Part shown: positions 1 to 13,181 of the stretch, piece after piece
Layout of the letters: every line of letters starts with the position of its first letter
Numbering within the stretch: position 1 is the stretch's first letter
Program-made: the position numbers and the translations under genes
DNA from: Xenoacremonium recifei
Taxonomy: Eukaryota; Ascomycota; Sordariomycetes; Hypocreales; Nectriaceae
NCBI GenBank assembly: GCA_012184525.1
Contig: WOFQ01000014.1
Location: 682,001-746,000 of the forward strand
DNA length: 64,000 bases
Reading direction: 5' to 3'
Notes under the pieces: generated by a model
What the model was told of the DNA's origin: nothing
What the model saw: the letters and a program-made list of their open reading frames with translations, nothing else
Databases searched by the model: none

Positions 1-498
1 CCAGCTGGCCGCGCGCATCGGTTTCCATGAAACTTCGAAGCCTGATCCATAGTTAGCGGTGACTGATTGTGAAAACCAGTGAATGACTGCATCACTCACG
101 CTACCAGAGCTGTTCGGACGCCCCATGCTGGCTGCCAAGTCTCCTCATGGTGTCCGCTGATGCTGAGACAGATCTCTCGGTTCGCCTCGAAACGACCGCT
201 GGGCGTCATGAAACGGAAACTAGGAGGGCGCAGAGGGTATGTCGTTGGGAGTATTATGCGACCATGATACAGACCCTCGCTATACACGGAATTTGGTGGT
301 CCCCTGAGAGTGAAGTGCCATTCGAAGAGGTCGGATTCGAGCGGCTCTGCTGTGAAATCGGGAGACGGGGCATTCGCGATCTCGGCGGCCTCACGAACTG
401 AAAGAGGGTCAGCGGTCGAGCGTTGCTATCGGAAAGAATGGAGGCTCACGGATTCGCTTTATCGTAGGTGATTTGCTGTTGAACTTAGGCGTCGCCAT
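1..498 (-). CDS. ubc6: Ubiquitin-conjugating enzyme E2, UBC6/UBE2J type (partial, runs off the left edge)
   Basis: Exons on the minus strand are 498-450, 397-100 and 41 to the window edge; phases join exactly. The start gives MATPKFNSKSPTIKRI, typical of fungal Ubc6, followed by LREAAEIANAPSPDF. The catalytic cysteine lies in REICLSISGHHEETW, and the usual HPN triad of E2 enzymes is replaced by TPSGRF, the known UBC6-class variant. Ubc6 is a tail-anchored ER E2 that acts with Doa10 in ER-associated degradation. The C-terminal half, including the expected membrane anchor, lies outside the window, so that part cannot be checked. It is divergent from the complex I subunit gene at 1143, with about 640 bases of shared upstream DNA. 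Recognition is very secure for this part of the family. Confidence 0.93.
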
Positions 499-1142
499 GT
501 TTTTGGGTGGCAGGTTGTAGAGTGGCTGTTATCGGGCTGATGCTGGGTGAAGCTGGGCGCATTCAGGTCGATGTAAGTGGCTGGCTGTGGTATTCCAGCG
601 ACATAGCTTGCGGGGGAAAAAAACAGGGCTTAGTAGAATAAGTCACGGTCAAGGGGGAAAATCGCTGATTGCAGGAAACACAGATCGAGAAGAGCAAAAG
701 CGGTTAAGAAGCTCAGCTTCTGAGACGAGTTGTGAATGTAATACGAGGCGAAATGGTTAAGGTGTCCAGCTCCAGCCTCATTGTCTCCAAATGACGAAGT
801 CCCCCACCAGTACGTACCTCCCCTTTAATTACTTATCTCTTATCGGCCAACCACCGATAGCGTTATTGAAGATATATCGAAACCAACCAATAAGAGCCGC
901 TTTTACATAAGCAGAGTTGGCTCGGCTCCCATTCATCCATCCGGGATTCGCTCAAGAGGCACTTCGCTACATCACGAAAAGGTGCTTTATTGTCGCCCCA
1001 ACGCAGCCTCAATCCGCGCCTCCGTATGCCAATTGCGATTTCATCGAGCTTCCAGACCAACTCGCTGACTACTTGCAGCTCCCCTACCGCGGCAAATTCG
1101 GCTTCAAGCCTCCGTCCAGCGAGCGATATCGAAACCACGACA
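499..1142. other. Divergent intergenic region between ubc6 and the complex I subunit
   Basis: No gene is seen. It must carry both promoters. Short open frames here have no recognisable content. Confidence 0.6.
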
Positions 1143-1461
1143 ATGGCAGGAGGAGGTCATCATCCCAAGGGCCCTATCGTGGCTCATGTGCCTCGGGTCT
1201 ACCGTTTCACCGCCACTGCTCTTGGTGCTGGCATGTGGTTTTGGGTGAGCATCTCCTCCATTGAGGTCTCATTAGAGGGGTTTCCTGGGACTGACAAACG
1301 AATTCTCTATAGTTAATGTACCGAGCCAAGAAGGATGGTACGTCCGCACTCACGCCGATCGACGACCACGGACCGCGATCTATTGATGTGTTGAAGATGC
1401 TAACAATATTTACCTTATAGGTCCTGCTCTGCTCGGCCTGAAGCACCCTTGGGAGCACTAG
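1143..1461 (+). CDS. NADH:ubiquinone oxidoreductase B2-type (NDUFB2-like) small subunit
   Basis: Exons 1143-1244, 1313-1337 and 1421-1461 join to a 55-residue protein. It begins MAGGGHHPKGPIVAHVP, has one hydrophobic segment around residues 22-34 (ATALGAGMWFW), continues LMYRAKKDGPALLG and ends LKHPWEH. This matches the small single-pass B2-type accessory subunit of mitochondrial complex I as known in fungi. Both introns have clean signals (GTGAGC and GTACGT donors, a CTAAC branch site before the second acceptor). The protein is too short to be found without splicing, because exon 3 has only 41 bases. The role (membrane-arm accessory subunit in the inner mitochondrial membrane) is from family knowledge. 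Confidence 0.85.
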
Positions 1462-1990
1462 ACGATCGACCGATGTACGACTACGATTGCAATTGAGAGG
1501 GACGATGCTGGAATAGATGGACAATCATGCAGTGTAAATAAGCCAATGAATTGAGCAAAATTTCCAAACAACGGCACCGTCATCTTCCGCGAAAGATTCG
1601 ACCTGTCTGTATGTCCCATGCCGACTTCAGGAATATGAGGATTCGAACGCCCGCCAATGTCTACCCACGAGATGCACCTTTACTGGGTTATGTACCATTT
1701 TATACACAGTTCACGTCTTTAAATCTCTGATTCTGAACATTGCAGATGCTTGGAGCACATCCGTTCTTGTCACATTCTGTCAATTCGACTTGATCGGCTC
1801 GAAAGCACCACCAACTTCATGCGCCACTCCTATAACTACCACCAAGAAGAAAGAGAATTTCATCTTTCGTCTTTTCAACGCTTTTCCAAATATGCTAATC
1901 TGCAGCCTTCTATAATTCGTGACCAAACCAAACCTCGTCCATGATATACTACCCAGTAAACGCCTGACGAATGCGAGATAACATCCTCCT
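1462..1990. other. Convergent intergenic region
   Basis: This is 3' flanking sequence of the complex I subunit (plus) and of the P5 ATPase (minus). No further gene is seen. Confidence 0.6.
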
Positions 1991-4900
1991 CTATCCTCGG
2001 GCTGCTTCCAGGATAAGCTTGTACTGTTTGCGTTTCTTGGGCTGTCCTGAGATTCGCTGCCTTGCCATGCCAATGAACTTCGCAATACGTTGGGCCAAGT
2101 GAAGCTCAAAGAACCAAGCCACCAACAAATATGCAAGACCAAGCGCGATCAAAAACAGCTCGTAATCCAGACTCATCTTTGTCAACTGCATCAATTTTCT
2201 GACCCAGTGGGCTGGGCCAAGAATCATATACACAGTTGCCAATAGAGTTAATGCAATAGTTGCAGTAAAAGGCCCTGCGGCTGTCAGCAATGATCCTAGG
2301 AAATTGACCGTAACAATCTGAGACGTACAGTTTCGGGAGACAGGTTGTCTGAAGGGGGCTCCAGCATTGAGAATAACACCCGAAAAGATGTATTCGAAAC
2401 AAGAAACCAAAAACAGGGCAGTGTTCTGTGAGTTCTTGATGTTTGACTCATCGTGCTCCAGCTTTGGTGGGATGTACCAAGGCTGCTCCTTAACCGTCAC
2501 GTATGTGACGGCCTGGAATGACACGCAGATAGCCATCAACCCAAGTAATGGGGTCAAGACCTTACGTGAGACGAGGTCTGCCGTCGGGCGTTTGCGACAG
2601 AGCGTCCTTGCTGGCTCTGCCCAACCCATGAATATGGCAATTGGTAGAATGAGTAGCAGGTCGATGAACAGGAACTGGAAGTCTCCGAGGTTCGATGATC
2701 TGACATACAAGAAGCTCACAGAGGTGAACTGGATGGCCGAGTATAGACTCATGTACTTAAAGCAGCTGAAACTCGTCACCAACGCAGCGCGACCCTCCCT
2801 GTTCTTTGTTAGTATTGAAGCAAAGCAGCCCGGGTTACGAATACGTACTTGATGACTTCTAAGACACAGCGAATGTCGAAAACTCGAGAAGTGAAAGGGG
2901 CTGCTACAGATGCTTCGGCCTCCGACAGAGAGATACCGACGTCCGCTGCCTTTAAGGCGCCGCAGTCGTTTGCGCCGTCGCCGCAAAACCCGCATGAGTA
3001 GTCAATGCTCTGGAGCTTTTCTACCAGCTCATGCTTTTCATCTGGCGACATTCTCGCAAATACTTTACCAAATACGAGCATCTGAATGGAAAGATTAGCT
3101 TCATCACTATAGCCATGCAGGAGATTGGAGGTCTTACCCTTTGCAGGACTAAGGGGGGAGCGTAGTCCACGATCCATCTGAAAACTTCGCCGCTTACGGC
3201 AAGAGAGTAATTGCGGAGGTTCGAAATATCATACGGAAGGGAGGCGTCGCCCTCCGGTGGTGCGGGCAACGGCTATCCAAAGGGTCAGTACTATACTTCA
3301 ACTCAAGAACACGAAGTATCTTACCACCAAAGTGGAATTGTCGAGACAGTAAATGCTGTTGTCGATGCTCTCCCATTGCAGCTGGGCGTTTGGATCACGA
3401 GAGTCCCCTATTCAATTAGCCGACCAGTTGATAGGGATGCCAGGGAGTAATGACCTACCAGTCATAAATCGTGGTACAAAGCAATGAGCATTTCTCTCGA
3501 TAAGCCCACACTCTCTTGCCACGCTAATTGCTGTAAGGATATTATCGCCAGTAACCATCACTGCCCCAATATTTGAGGCAAGCAGCTCTTCCAAGACGGC
3601 AGCAGTCGTGGGTTTCAGTTTGTTTTCGAAAACAATGAATCCCACGAAATCGAGATCACTTTCAACCTCTGCCCGACTCATCTTTTGGACTTTGACCCAA
3701 TTGAGCTTCTTCAGTCGACGAGTTGCGCAGCCGATGACTCGATATCCCTTGTGTGTATAGTAGGAAAGTAGTTCGTCATAATCACTAGGGACTAGGGGGT
3801 ATTAGTTATGTCTAAATCAGAAGAATGGGAGATCGTACAAGTTTCTGGGCGGCATATTTCCCGCATGGCCTCAGGCGCCCCTTTGACGAAGATATCGCCG
3901 CTCTTCTGACCGAACTGACGCACAATGACACTTGCTCGTCGAAGCTGAGAGACGAACTCGAAGGATTTGAGTACACCAAGCTCGAGCGAAGCCTGCGGTT
4001 TGATATCAATAAATATGTAAAGGAATCCAGCAAGGAATCGTAACTCACATTCGGTGGACGGGCGATAGACGGTGCAAGACCGCCTTGCTCCTCGTCCTCG
4101 GCTTCGCCAGATGCTTGCTGGCCTTCTTCGTAGGACCACTGCGTAAACTCGAACATCTTCAGATCCAGGGGGTCACCCACGAGCTCATCATCAACTGAAC
4201 GAAGCGAGTGGCATGTGGCCATTGTATGGAGTGCAGCTCGCAGGTTCCCATTGTTTCCCTGAAATGCAACTTCCGCTAGCAGTTGCTGCGGTTCGGTAAT
4301 GATTTCGCTGAACTTGTTAGTCTCACGCGACGCGACACGAACTCCCAATACATCAAGTCCATCCTCAGTCAGCGTCCCAGTCTTGTCAAAACACATAATG
4401 TCGAGTTTTCCTCCAACATTCACTCGCTGAGGGCTGATGCAGAAAATCTGCTTGTTTTTTAAGCGGCTCAGAGCAAAGTTGGTGCCAATTGTCAAGGTAG
4501 CTGGGAGCGCGGGGGGGACGACAATCGTGATCAAATCCAAAGCGCGCACAACAATAAGATGCCATGCAATTCCAAGTCGAACAAAGTTCACGAAGGAAGC
4601 AATGAAGCCAATCATGGCGATGATGCCCATGACACTAATGTATCGGAAGGAGTCGCGGTAGAACTTGAACCCGGAAGGCTTTGGGAACAGCATTGAGCGT
4701 ACCAGAGCTCCCTTGGTCGTGTTGAAACCTGTGCGGACGACCAGGGCAAGGGCAACAGCGTCACCGTCTTGGTCTTCTTGCGGTCGTCTCGCCCGAATGA
4801 TCTTTGTACCGCAAAAGAGGAAATGTCGTGCAGTTTCAGGGCTTACAGATGTAGCACCCAAGTCCATATTGAACAGAGACTCGTCCGTAGCCGGTAGCTT

Positions 4901-6628
4901 AGAAACAGGTACTGATTCGCCTGGAGATTGTCAGTATGTTTTATTTCTATGAAATTGAGAAACCAAAGTTAACAACTCACCAGTGAGCATGCTTTCGTTG
5001 ACAATGCAGTCCCCGGTTAGCAACAGGCTATCACTGGGGAACTGCGTCAGGTTTGGATCGCTGAGCTCGTACACATCGCCAGGCACAAGATCACTGGAAC
5101 TAATATATCGCCCTGGATGGCATCAGCATTGAGGGGCAGCCATGGGGAACCTTGATGGGCACTCACAGAAGCCGTTGCGTAGGACTCGAACATCGCATTC
5201 AAATCGTGAGATTTCGCGCAGCCTCTTCATTGTCTGTTTCTCGATCAGATTCCGTCTCTCATAGATTTAAATCTGTAGGATTTGCTTACAGCTCGAGTCT
5301 CAATCAGGGTAGCAGAAATACTGCCCACGGACATGACGAAAATGGCGACAGCATAATAATAGTAGCTATCCAATGACCACAGGACAAGACTGGCGATTTG
5401 AAAAATGTAGAAGGGATGGAGGACCTATCCAGAGTCAGAGAGGACCACAGAAATGGAAAACTTCTGCGTTCGCAGACAATTACTAACCTCATCCACCAAC
5501 AATTGACCCGTTGACTTTTGTTCAATGTCAATGAGATTGCTCCCAAAGACAGTCTCCCTGACGCTCTTCTCATCGCTATCCAGGCCAGATCTTACAAGAC
5601 GGATGTCAGTCCAGCTTGGGTCTTTCCACCCATTGGAAAGCACGAATTTGTCCTTCTGGGGCTGAAAACAAAGCCGGACATATCGATAGTCCAAGGTACG
5701 TAGATCGTCGAGAATAGGGTCGCTATCTTCGTCCAGCGCATCAGAGAACTGCTTCTCTGACACGCCAAAGACAGATGACAGAGGCCGTCCGTATGGCTGT
5801 GACTTTACCGATAGAATTACCATCTCGCCCCATTGATTCTCAATTACCACCCAATCACACTCTCTAAGAGGATGCGGACGTCCCGAGACTGCGACATACC
5901 ATCGGGGTAGCCATCGAAAAAGAAGATACGCAGCACCCAATGTAATTACGCATAAGAACACGTAGATAAATGACCCTAGCTTGCTTGTGCGAAAGCCTGC
6001 GATCGCAATTGTGAGGTCCTCGTTCACCATGTATAGCTTCTGACTTGTACGGCCATGGTGGCGAAAACTTCCGATTGTTGCCGTGCTGTCTCTCCTCAGA
6101 AGTCTGGCATGAACAGAACTTCTGGATAAGGTCGATGAGCGTCGGTGCAACACATAGTCGTCTCGAGATTCATCGTAGTCTCGTTCGGAGGAGTAGTCGT
6201 CCTCATCTTCGTGCTCGTCGACGCCGAACTCCAGATCCCCCACATCGGAACTCGTACGGCGCGGATAGTGATCAATTTCACGATGCTCAGCGGTTCCGTC
6301 GGGACCAGGTTCGTCTGAGAGCACCCCCGATTCGTCATCGTAGAATACGAAGCTCGTCGTCGAATCGGCGCGGGGTCGTCGATGGGAAAATGCAGATACG
6401 CTGGTCGGCAGACTCTCGGCAACGGGTCCAGCATAAAGCTACAAGACTAAGGGTTAGCGATCACCGTAAGTCGGTTTCGTATGAACAGAGTTGAGTTACT
6501 TCATCATGTGCCATTTCCACATCCTCAAATATACTCGATCTGCTCTGATTAGAATCGATTCGATAAAGCGAGGCACGCCCTGGCCGGGGAGAAGCATCTC
6601 CCTGACCAGCAGGATTATCGTCTTCCAT
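1991..6628 (-). CDS. ypk9: P5B-type transport ATPase (ATP13A2/Ypk9 family)
   Basis: Twelve exons (6628-6500, 6438-5488, 5424-5290, 5239-5167, 5112-4981, 4920-4049, 3992-3839, 3791-3459, 3407-3325, 3272-3138, 3081-2849, 2798-1991) sum to 4038 bases, 1345 residues. Visible motifs in order: N-terminal acidic cytosolic region with FSHRRPRADS, LTGES actuator loop, PPALPATL in the membrane (about residue 609), phosphorylation site DKTGTLTEDG with Asp about 652, KGAPE nucleotide site, TGDN, and GDGANDCGALK near residue 1033. The PPALP motif marks subgroup P5B rather than the ER P5A enzyme Spf1. P5B pumps sit in vacuolar or lysosomal membranes and export polyamines from that lumen; vacuolar location is inferred by homology. 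A start further upstream at 6736 is also open, but the MEDDNPAG start at 6628 is preferred. It converges on the complex I gene. Confidence 0.93.
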
Positions 6629-7811
6629 GGTCGACGTTGGCTCAATGTCATGAGAAATCAGGTACCATGGCGCAAGCAATTGCTTTGGTCCGTCTGGCGA
6701 AGCGGTCAGTAAGTTTTCGAGGTTATCTAGGTGCAATTACGTCGTTGGTCAATTAGTGGTCTAGGTACAGCTAAAGTCAGGCCAGAGCCTTGGGCATGTG
6801 AGGCTAGCACTGAGTCGACCCCTCCGGAGCTTATTCTCGAGCGGAGATGCTGATTGGGTGAACAGATGCAAGGCTATCAGACGCGCTGAACGTGGAGGCG
6901 GCGCCTTCCCAGGTTCGTGCCTGAGGGCAAAATCCGACACTGCCCGCAAATGGCTGGGGGCTCACACAGTGTGAGCTTGTGTGACTTTCGGGATGCATGA
7001 AAATGGTGAGCACTGCGGGCATTTGCTCTTCTCCCAGCACGGAGCACTCCGCATGTCCTTCAAGATTGCTTTTCCTCGTGTCCGCAGCCCAGAAAAGGCC
7101 CTTCTTCGGGTTGACGGCGACCTCGGCAGTTCTAGAAGCAAGACATGATTAGATATCTGAGGCGGACGGGTGGCATTTGGGGAGGGTTTGCCACTTCCAG
7201 GGCCCCATTCCAGCCCATCTCAGATCGCCCCCTTGGTTCAAGGATGCTTGCGTCTTGAGCCATTGCCAGCCCAGCCCTGACGGCGCTCTGCTGTCGGACC
7301 GCGTGCCACCTCACCCTTCAGGTCGAGGTGCCTTTCCGCGCCCTGAGGGCGGTGAGCCAATAGCGCATCGCCTAGCAGCCAACCAACTGGCAGCGTGGAG
7401 AGCCCGTGCCAGCGGATGTGGGAAGTTAAGATGCAGGACAGTGCTCATACGCGTCGCGCGGCACTGTCCCCCTCAACCACTCTGGTCTCTGCGGCTCACC
7501 ACTTTGCCCTTCTGCTCCGCTGCGTTGGCAACGCTCCAGGGCTGGCTGCAACCGCTCCAGCGGGTCCGGTTCCAGCGCGACAGTTGAGCACCTCCTCCAG
7601 TCAGCTCCGGGGGCGGCCCAACAACCTGCTGGACACTGACACTGGCCCAGTGCCCAAATTTTTTTCGACTTATCGCCCCCCCACCAAAATTTAGCAACGT
7701 CAACGGCCGCCGCCCTCTCAACTTTCTCTCCCTCCTGCAAACCTTCATCCTCTTCCCTTCTTTCTGTCAACGACGTCTCGCGCGCTCGCTTGCAAAACAG
7801 CATCATACATC
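6629..7811. other. Divergent intergenic region between P5B ATPase and nap1
   Basis: 1.18 kb holding both promoters. A pyrimidine-rich stretch lies at about 7700-7790, just before the nap1 start. Long open frames here are overlapping and have no recognisable domain. Confidence 0.55.
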
Positions 7812-9320
7812 ATGGCCGAGCCTATTCGAGGAAAACGACCCGACATGTCGGTTGCTCCGTGAGTATTCTTGTCACCGCCAGCGTGTTTTGCGTGTCAAGT
7901 CCTTGATGTCGATACTAACTACCCCACCTCAAACCAGGACGCCGCAGAACACGCCTGCGACCAACGCTCCCATCTCGTCCCACGCCCAGCAGCCTGGTGT
8001 CGCCAGCATCAAAGAGGGTATGTTTATAACGCTTTTCTTCCGTATTTTAGCTTTTGTATAGTACTGACCGCTCATACGTAGAGGACCTTGACCGTGCCGC
8101 CGCGGCCTCCGTCTTTGCCCAGAACCCCAAGCTCATCCAGATGATCCAGGGCCGTCTCGGCTCCCTTGTTGGCCAATCATCCGGCTACATCGAGTCGCTC
8201 CCTGCCCCCGTCCGACGCCGTGTCGCCGGCCTCAAGGGTATCCAGAAGGAACATTCCAAGCTCGAGGCTGAGTTTCAAGAGGAGGTTCTTCAGCTTGAGA
8301 AGAAGTACTTCGCCAAGTTCTCCCCTCTTTACGAGAAGCGTGCCACCATTATCAACGGTGCCGCTGAGCCCACCGAGGAAGAAGTCAAGGCTGGTGAGGA
8401 GGATGACGAGCCGGAGACTGAGGAGGGTGCCGCCGCTCAACCAGAGAAGCAGTCCGATGTTCCGGAGAACGTCGCTGGTATCCCCGAGTTCTGGCTGTCT
8501 GCCATGAAGAACCAGATCTCGCTGGCTGAGATGATCACCGACCGTGATGAGGCAGCTCTCAAGCACATCACCGACATCCGCATGGAGTACCTCGACAAGC
8601 CTGGTTTCCGTCTCATCTTCGAGTTCGCCCCCAACGAGTTCTTCTCAAACAAGACCATCACCAAGACCTACTTCTACCAGAACGAGAGCGGTTACGGTGG
8701 TGACTTCATCTACGACCACGCTGAGGGCGACAAGATTGAGTGGCTTCCGGGTCGCGATCTTACTGTCCGCATCGAGAGCAAGAAGCAGCGAAACAAGAGT
8801 ACGTTTTGAACGCGACACCAAAAACTCGAAAATCCATTCCCCCTCGTCGCCTCCCCCGATCAACCCTCATGCTAACTTCGATATTAGACACCAAGCAAAC
8901 CCGTATCGTCAAGAAGACTGTTCCCACCGAATCCTTCTTCAACTTCTTCTCTCCTCCCAAGGCCCCGACTGAAGATGACGACGACGATGCGGAGTCGGAT
9001 ATCGAGGAGCGCCTCGAGCTCGATTACCAGCTCGGTGAAGACATCAAGGAGAAGCTCATCCCCCGCGCCATCGACTGGTTTACCGGCGAGGCTCTCGCCT
9101 TCGAGGAACTCTCTGATGACGAGATGGACCCCAACGACTTCGATGAGGACGAGGATGACGATGAGGACGACCTAAGCGAGGATCATGATGATGAGGAGGA
9201 ATCAGACGAGGACGTAGGTTCAGGTTGACCCGCTAGAGCAAGCACTTGGAAACTAATCAAGTATACCAGGATGAGTCGGGCAAGCCCAAACAAGAGGCTG
9301 CGGAGTGCAAACAGAGCTGA
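7812..9320 (+). CDS. nap1: Nucleosome assembly protein 1
   Basis: Exons 7812-7858, 7938-8017, 8082-8798, 8888-9213 and 9270-9320 total 1221 bases, 406 residues, the usual NAP1 length. The central NAP fold is clear (ENVAGIPEFWLSAMKNQ, FFSNKTITKTYFY), then TVPTESFFNFFSPP, then a long acidic tail rich in Asp and Glu that binds histones. The last exon is only 51 bases and ends KQEAAECKQS; animal NAP1 has a nearly identical CKQQ end, a CAAX-like box. Without the final intron the frame would stop after DEDVGSG, so the conserved tail supports the splice. NAP1 is an H2A-H2B chaperone that shuttles between cytosol and nucleus and also acts in cyclin B and septin control in yeast. Confidence 0.96.
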
Positions 9321-11396
9321 AGAATGACAAGCTCTCATGGTTAATAGGAGACGAGGACAGACTCTCAGTGTCGCCGCCTCATGACAGTCTATGAAACGCG
9401 GAGGTAGGGTGGGGGTGCAATAAGGCAAAAGGTTACATGAAGAGGAGCGGCTAAGCGCAAGGCAGTCGGGCTGCAGTCCGCTACGAGAGAACTCTGCCGG
9501 TTGATAGGATCTACGTTGCAGGAACCCAAGTTGAAATGTCTGGATCCATTTTGATAGACGAAGACGTATGGGCGGAGCGAGCCCGGATCAGTCACGGTTC
9601 CATGTTGCCAAATTTGTTTCTTAGGGGATTTCTGTGTCGACTGCCTTTTCTTTTGTAATTTTTGGTTTGATTTGTTTGCAGGCATGGGTGTGAAAGGAAG
9701 GTCTCCACGACAGAGTGGATGGATGGATGGTAAGGTGCATAATAGAGAACGCCAGTTCGCCAGAGTTTAGGAATCAAGGCACCCATTTAATTGATAGGAA
9801 GTCACGAATGCCTATTTAGGTCCATGTGTCATTCGAATACATTAGACTAGCGATTGAGATGCTTGACGTACATTCTTTGAGCTTCACTGAGCAGCCCGAA
9901 CATCGCCCGTATCACTGATCACTCGCTACTTCATATGGGTGGTCTCACCTTATAACGCAAATGTTGAAGCACAGGCCAAAACAAATATTTTTTATTATAA
10001 CACGCTCTTAATTCAGATCACAATTATAGATGGAACCATTAATTACAAACGGAGAGCGTCCTCCAGTCGTCAATATTCTAGAACATTAAAGTGGCGAAGT
10101 GCGAGATTCAATTTTGGTTAGTAAGCAAGCAAGGTACGGAGTGCCCAACACGAAGTCCGAATGAGTCCCGAAGAGCGAGTAGAGTATCCTAAGATCCCGA
10201 GAAAATCTTCTCAATTATAAGAGTCATCACGAAGTCCAGTCGGGATCAACATGTCACCCCTGGATATCGGTTTCTTTACTGAAACGCACCCGTATGCAGG
10301 CTCCGGGGCAGAGGACCTGCAGGCCGGAGCGGGATTGCTCGAATCGGCAAGACGGACTCGGCGACGTGCATGAAGCACCGACCTGCGCCAGCCGCAAGCG
10401 GAGGAATGTACATGCGGCTCGCGCCAGAACACGCGGTGACCATTAAACAAACTGACGCCATTCAATGACGGCATGATGGAATTCAGTCTCAGTGGGAACT
10501 TGTGGGCCTTTCTTGTCGTCGACGCGACTCAATTGAGCCGTTTGGCAATTACCAGTGTCAGTCACCTCTAAAAGGTTGGTCATACACCCGGATATCGGAA
10601 CGCATCAGCTCTAGGAATATGTACCTGGTCGCCATGACAAGTCCCTTCCACTCTACAGGAGAAGCGCCCGGACAGCAACCTTTAGCATCTACATAGATAT
10701 GAAAGGTACATATACATTAGAAACCCAGGGGCGAAAAAGTTTTTCTGACCTCGAACGATGGAATTTGCTGCTAGCGGGATGTGGACGATGAGGGTGTGAG
10801 GATGAGTCAGGCAGGGCTGTCTGCCAGCGGAAGTCGGGAGGGACCAGTGCCAAAGCTCCGGTCTGGAGGCCGGTCCGTCGCATGCAGGCCAACGGAGCAG
10901 CGGGACGGAGGTACTTCATGGGGGACAGCACGGAGGAATAGAGTGCGGTACTGTATTGCCTTAGGACTGGACCCAACGGCCTCCTGCAGCAGTGGTTCCT
11001 TTCAGGGTTCCCTCTAGACCTGCTAGAGCTGCAGTTTGAGCTGGGGTGGCCCCAAATGAGGTGTGCTTCAACAGTTGGTCCCCGATGTCCACCGGCCTGG
11101 CCGCATCCATGATGGATATTGTCAATAAAGGCAAAAACTGTTGTTCACGGGGATCCATTGGGTCTCAAGATGACCAATGCCTCCTCAGCGTGTTTACCCG
11201 ACCAAGCCCAAATGGCCAGTACCGTAATCCCCCCTAGTGACTTGGACGTGATCCCGTCCTCTCCGCCATAGGTGGTTCGGGGCCGTCTTATAAAGCTCCG
11301 CCATCCAAACCTTCTCACTACAAATCTTGGCCACGCCTTCTTCCCTCCCCTTCCAACCCAACTTCTTTCACCCCACCAAACCACAACAGATTCGCC
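9321..11396. other. Intergenic region, about 2.1 kb
   Basis: Downstream of nap1 and upstream of phosphoglycerate dehydrogenase. An AT-rich patch lies at about 9960-10060 and a short GGAT tandem run near 9717. Open frames at 9389-9786 and 10211-10976 have biased composition and no recognised motif. No gene is supported. Confidence 0.55.
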
Positions 11397-13181
11397 ATGA
11401 CTCCCGCCCAAGATATCCAGATCAGCCTCGCTGCTGCTACCCAGAGAGCCGTCTCTCATAGCTGGGGACAGAACCTCTCGACCTCTCCCACGGCGACCTT
11501 CTCCTCCCCGCCAGGGAGCTGGGGAGGGGCTCTGCCTCTTCGCGGTGCGCCCAAGGCCCTCAAGCCCTTCAACACTCAGGACATCAAGATTCTGCTGCTC
11601 GAGAACGTCAATGTCACCGGCCAGGACATCCTGAGGGCCCAGGGTTACCAGGTCGAGGCCCTCAAGACCTCGCTGCCAGAGGACCAGCTGATTGAAAAGA
11701 TTCGGTGAGTTTGGAAAAAAAAATCCAAGTACCCCGCCATACGTCAACACCAAGGATTTTTTGCAATTGCCCCTCCATCCCTCGATGCTCGAGCGCCAGC
11801 CAGTCGCAGAAAAACTAACAGTCTTTATTTCAAAAGTGACATCCACGTCATCGGAATCCGCTCCAAGACGAAGCTGAGCGAAAAGGTCCTGAAAGAGGCC
11901 AAGAACCTTCTCGTCATCGGCTGTTTCTGCATCGGCACCAACCAGGTCGACCTCGATTTCGCCGCCCGCCATGGCATTGCCGTGTTCAACTCCCCGTTCG
12001 CCAACTCGCGCAGTGTCGCTGAGCTCGTTATTGCCGAAATCATCACCCTCGCGCGTCAACTCGGCGACCGATCCATCGAGATGCACCGTGGTACCTGGAA
12101 CAAGGTCAGCTCCAAGTGCTGGGAGATTCGCGGCAAGACGCTGGGTACGTAATAACACCCGAGGAGGTCCTTAACCCTATTATATTTTGGCCATTGCCTA
12201 ACACAGCGCCAGGAATTGTTGGATATGGTCACATTGGCTCGCAGCTCTCCGTCTTGGCTGAAGCCATGGGAATGAACGTCATCTACTACGACGTTATAAC
12301 TCTCATGGCTCTAGGCACCTCTCGACAAGTTCCCACTCTGGAGGCTCTTCTTGAAGAGGCCGATTTCGTGTCCCTGCATGTCCCCGACCTTCCCGAGACG
12401 CGAAACATGATGTCCACTTCTCAGTTCGAGCATATGAAGACTGGCTCCTACCTCATCAATGCCAGCCGTGGCAGCGTTGTCGATATTCCCGCCCTGATCA
12501 AGGCCTCGCGTGCGGGCAAGGTTGCCGGTGCTGCCCTTGATGTCTACCCCAACGAGCCTGCCGCGAACGGTGACTACTTCAACAGCTCCTTGAACACATG
12601 GGGAGAGGAGCTGAGGAGCCTGAACAACATCATCCTGACTCCCCACATCGGTGGAAGCACTGAGGAGGCCCAGCGAGCCATCGGTGTCGAAGGTTCGTAG
12701 TGCATGGCACATTAAAGAAGTCCAACCAGCTAACCTTCCAATCAAGTCGCGGACGCTCTCGTTCGATATATCAACCAGGGCATCACCCTCGGCAGCGTTA
12801 ACCTGCCCGAAGTCCAGATGCGTTCTCTGACCCTGGATGAGCCTGAACACGCGCGCGTCATCTACATCCACCGAAATGTTCCCGGTGTGCTTCGAAAGGG
12901 TAAGATACCAGTCCCCGCTCGAATTGCTTTTCAGCTACTAATCCAGCATCAGTCAACGAGATCCTCGGCGACCACAACGTTGACAAGCAGATCAGCGACA
13001 GCAAGGGTGACGTGGCCTATCTCATGGCAGACATTAGCAACGTCCGATATGAGCAGATCAAGGACATCACGGAAAGCCTGGAGGTCCTGAGCTGTAAGTG
13101 TTCCCGACCGACTCAATCCTATGAACATGGGGACTAATAAATTTCATTTCAGCACGCATCTTGACCCGGGTCCTCTACTAA
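11397..13181 (+). CDS. ser33: D-3-phosphoglycerate dehydrogenase (first step of serine synthesis)
   Basis: Six exons (11397-11704, 11837-12144, 12213-12692, 12747-12899, 12953-13093, 13153-13181) total 1419 bases, 472 residues, against 469 for yeast Ser33. It has the N-terminal substrate domain (KILLLENVN), the NAD-binding glycine motif GIVGYGHIGSQ, the catalytic Arg in NASRGSVVD, the catalytic His in TPHIGGSTEEAQ, and a C-terminal ACT domain ending RILTRVLY. The enzyme oxidises 3-phosphoglycerate to 3-phosphohydroxypyruvate in the cytosol; ACT domains in this family bind serine for feedback inhibition. SER3 and SER33 are yeast duplicates, so the symbol marks the family only. The first intron (11705-11836) is longer than the others. 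Confidence 0.95.

Noticed and set aside
11145..12158. 337-codon minus-strand frame opposite phosphoglycerate dehydrogenase
   Set aside because: A mirror frame of real coding DNA with C-rich third positions; the plus strand carries the conserved enzyme.
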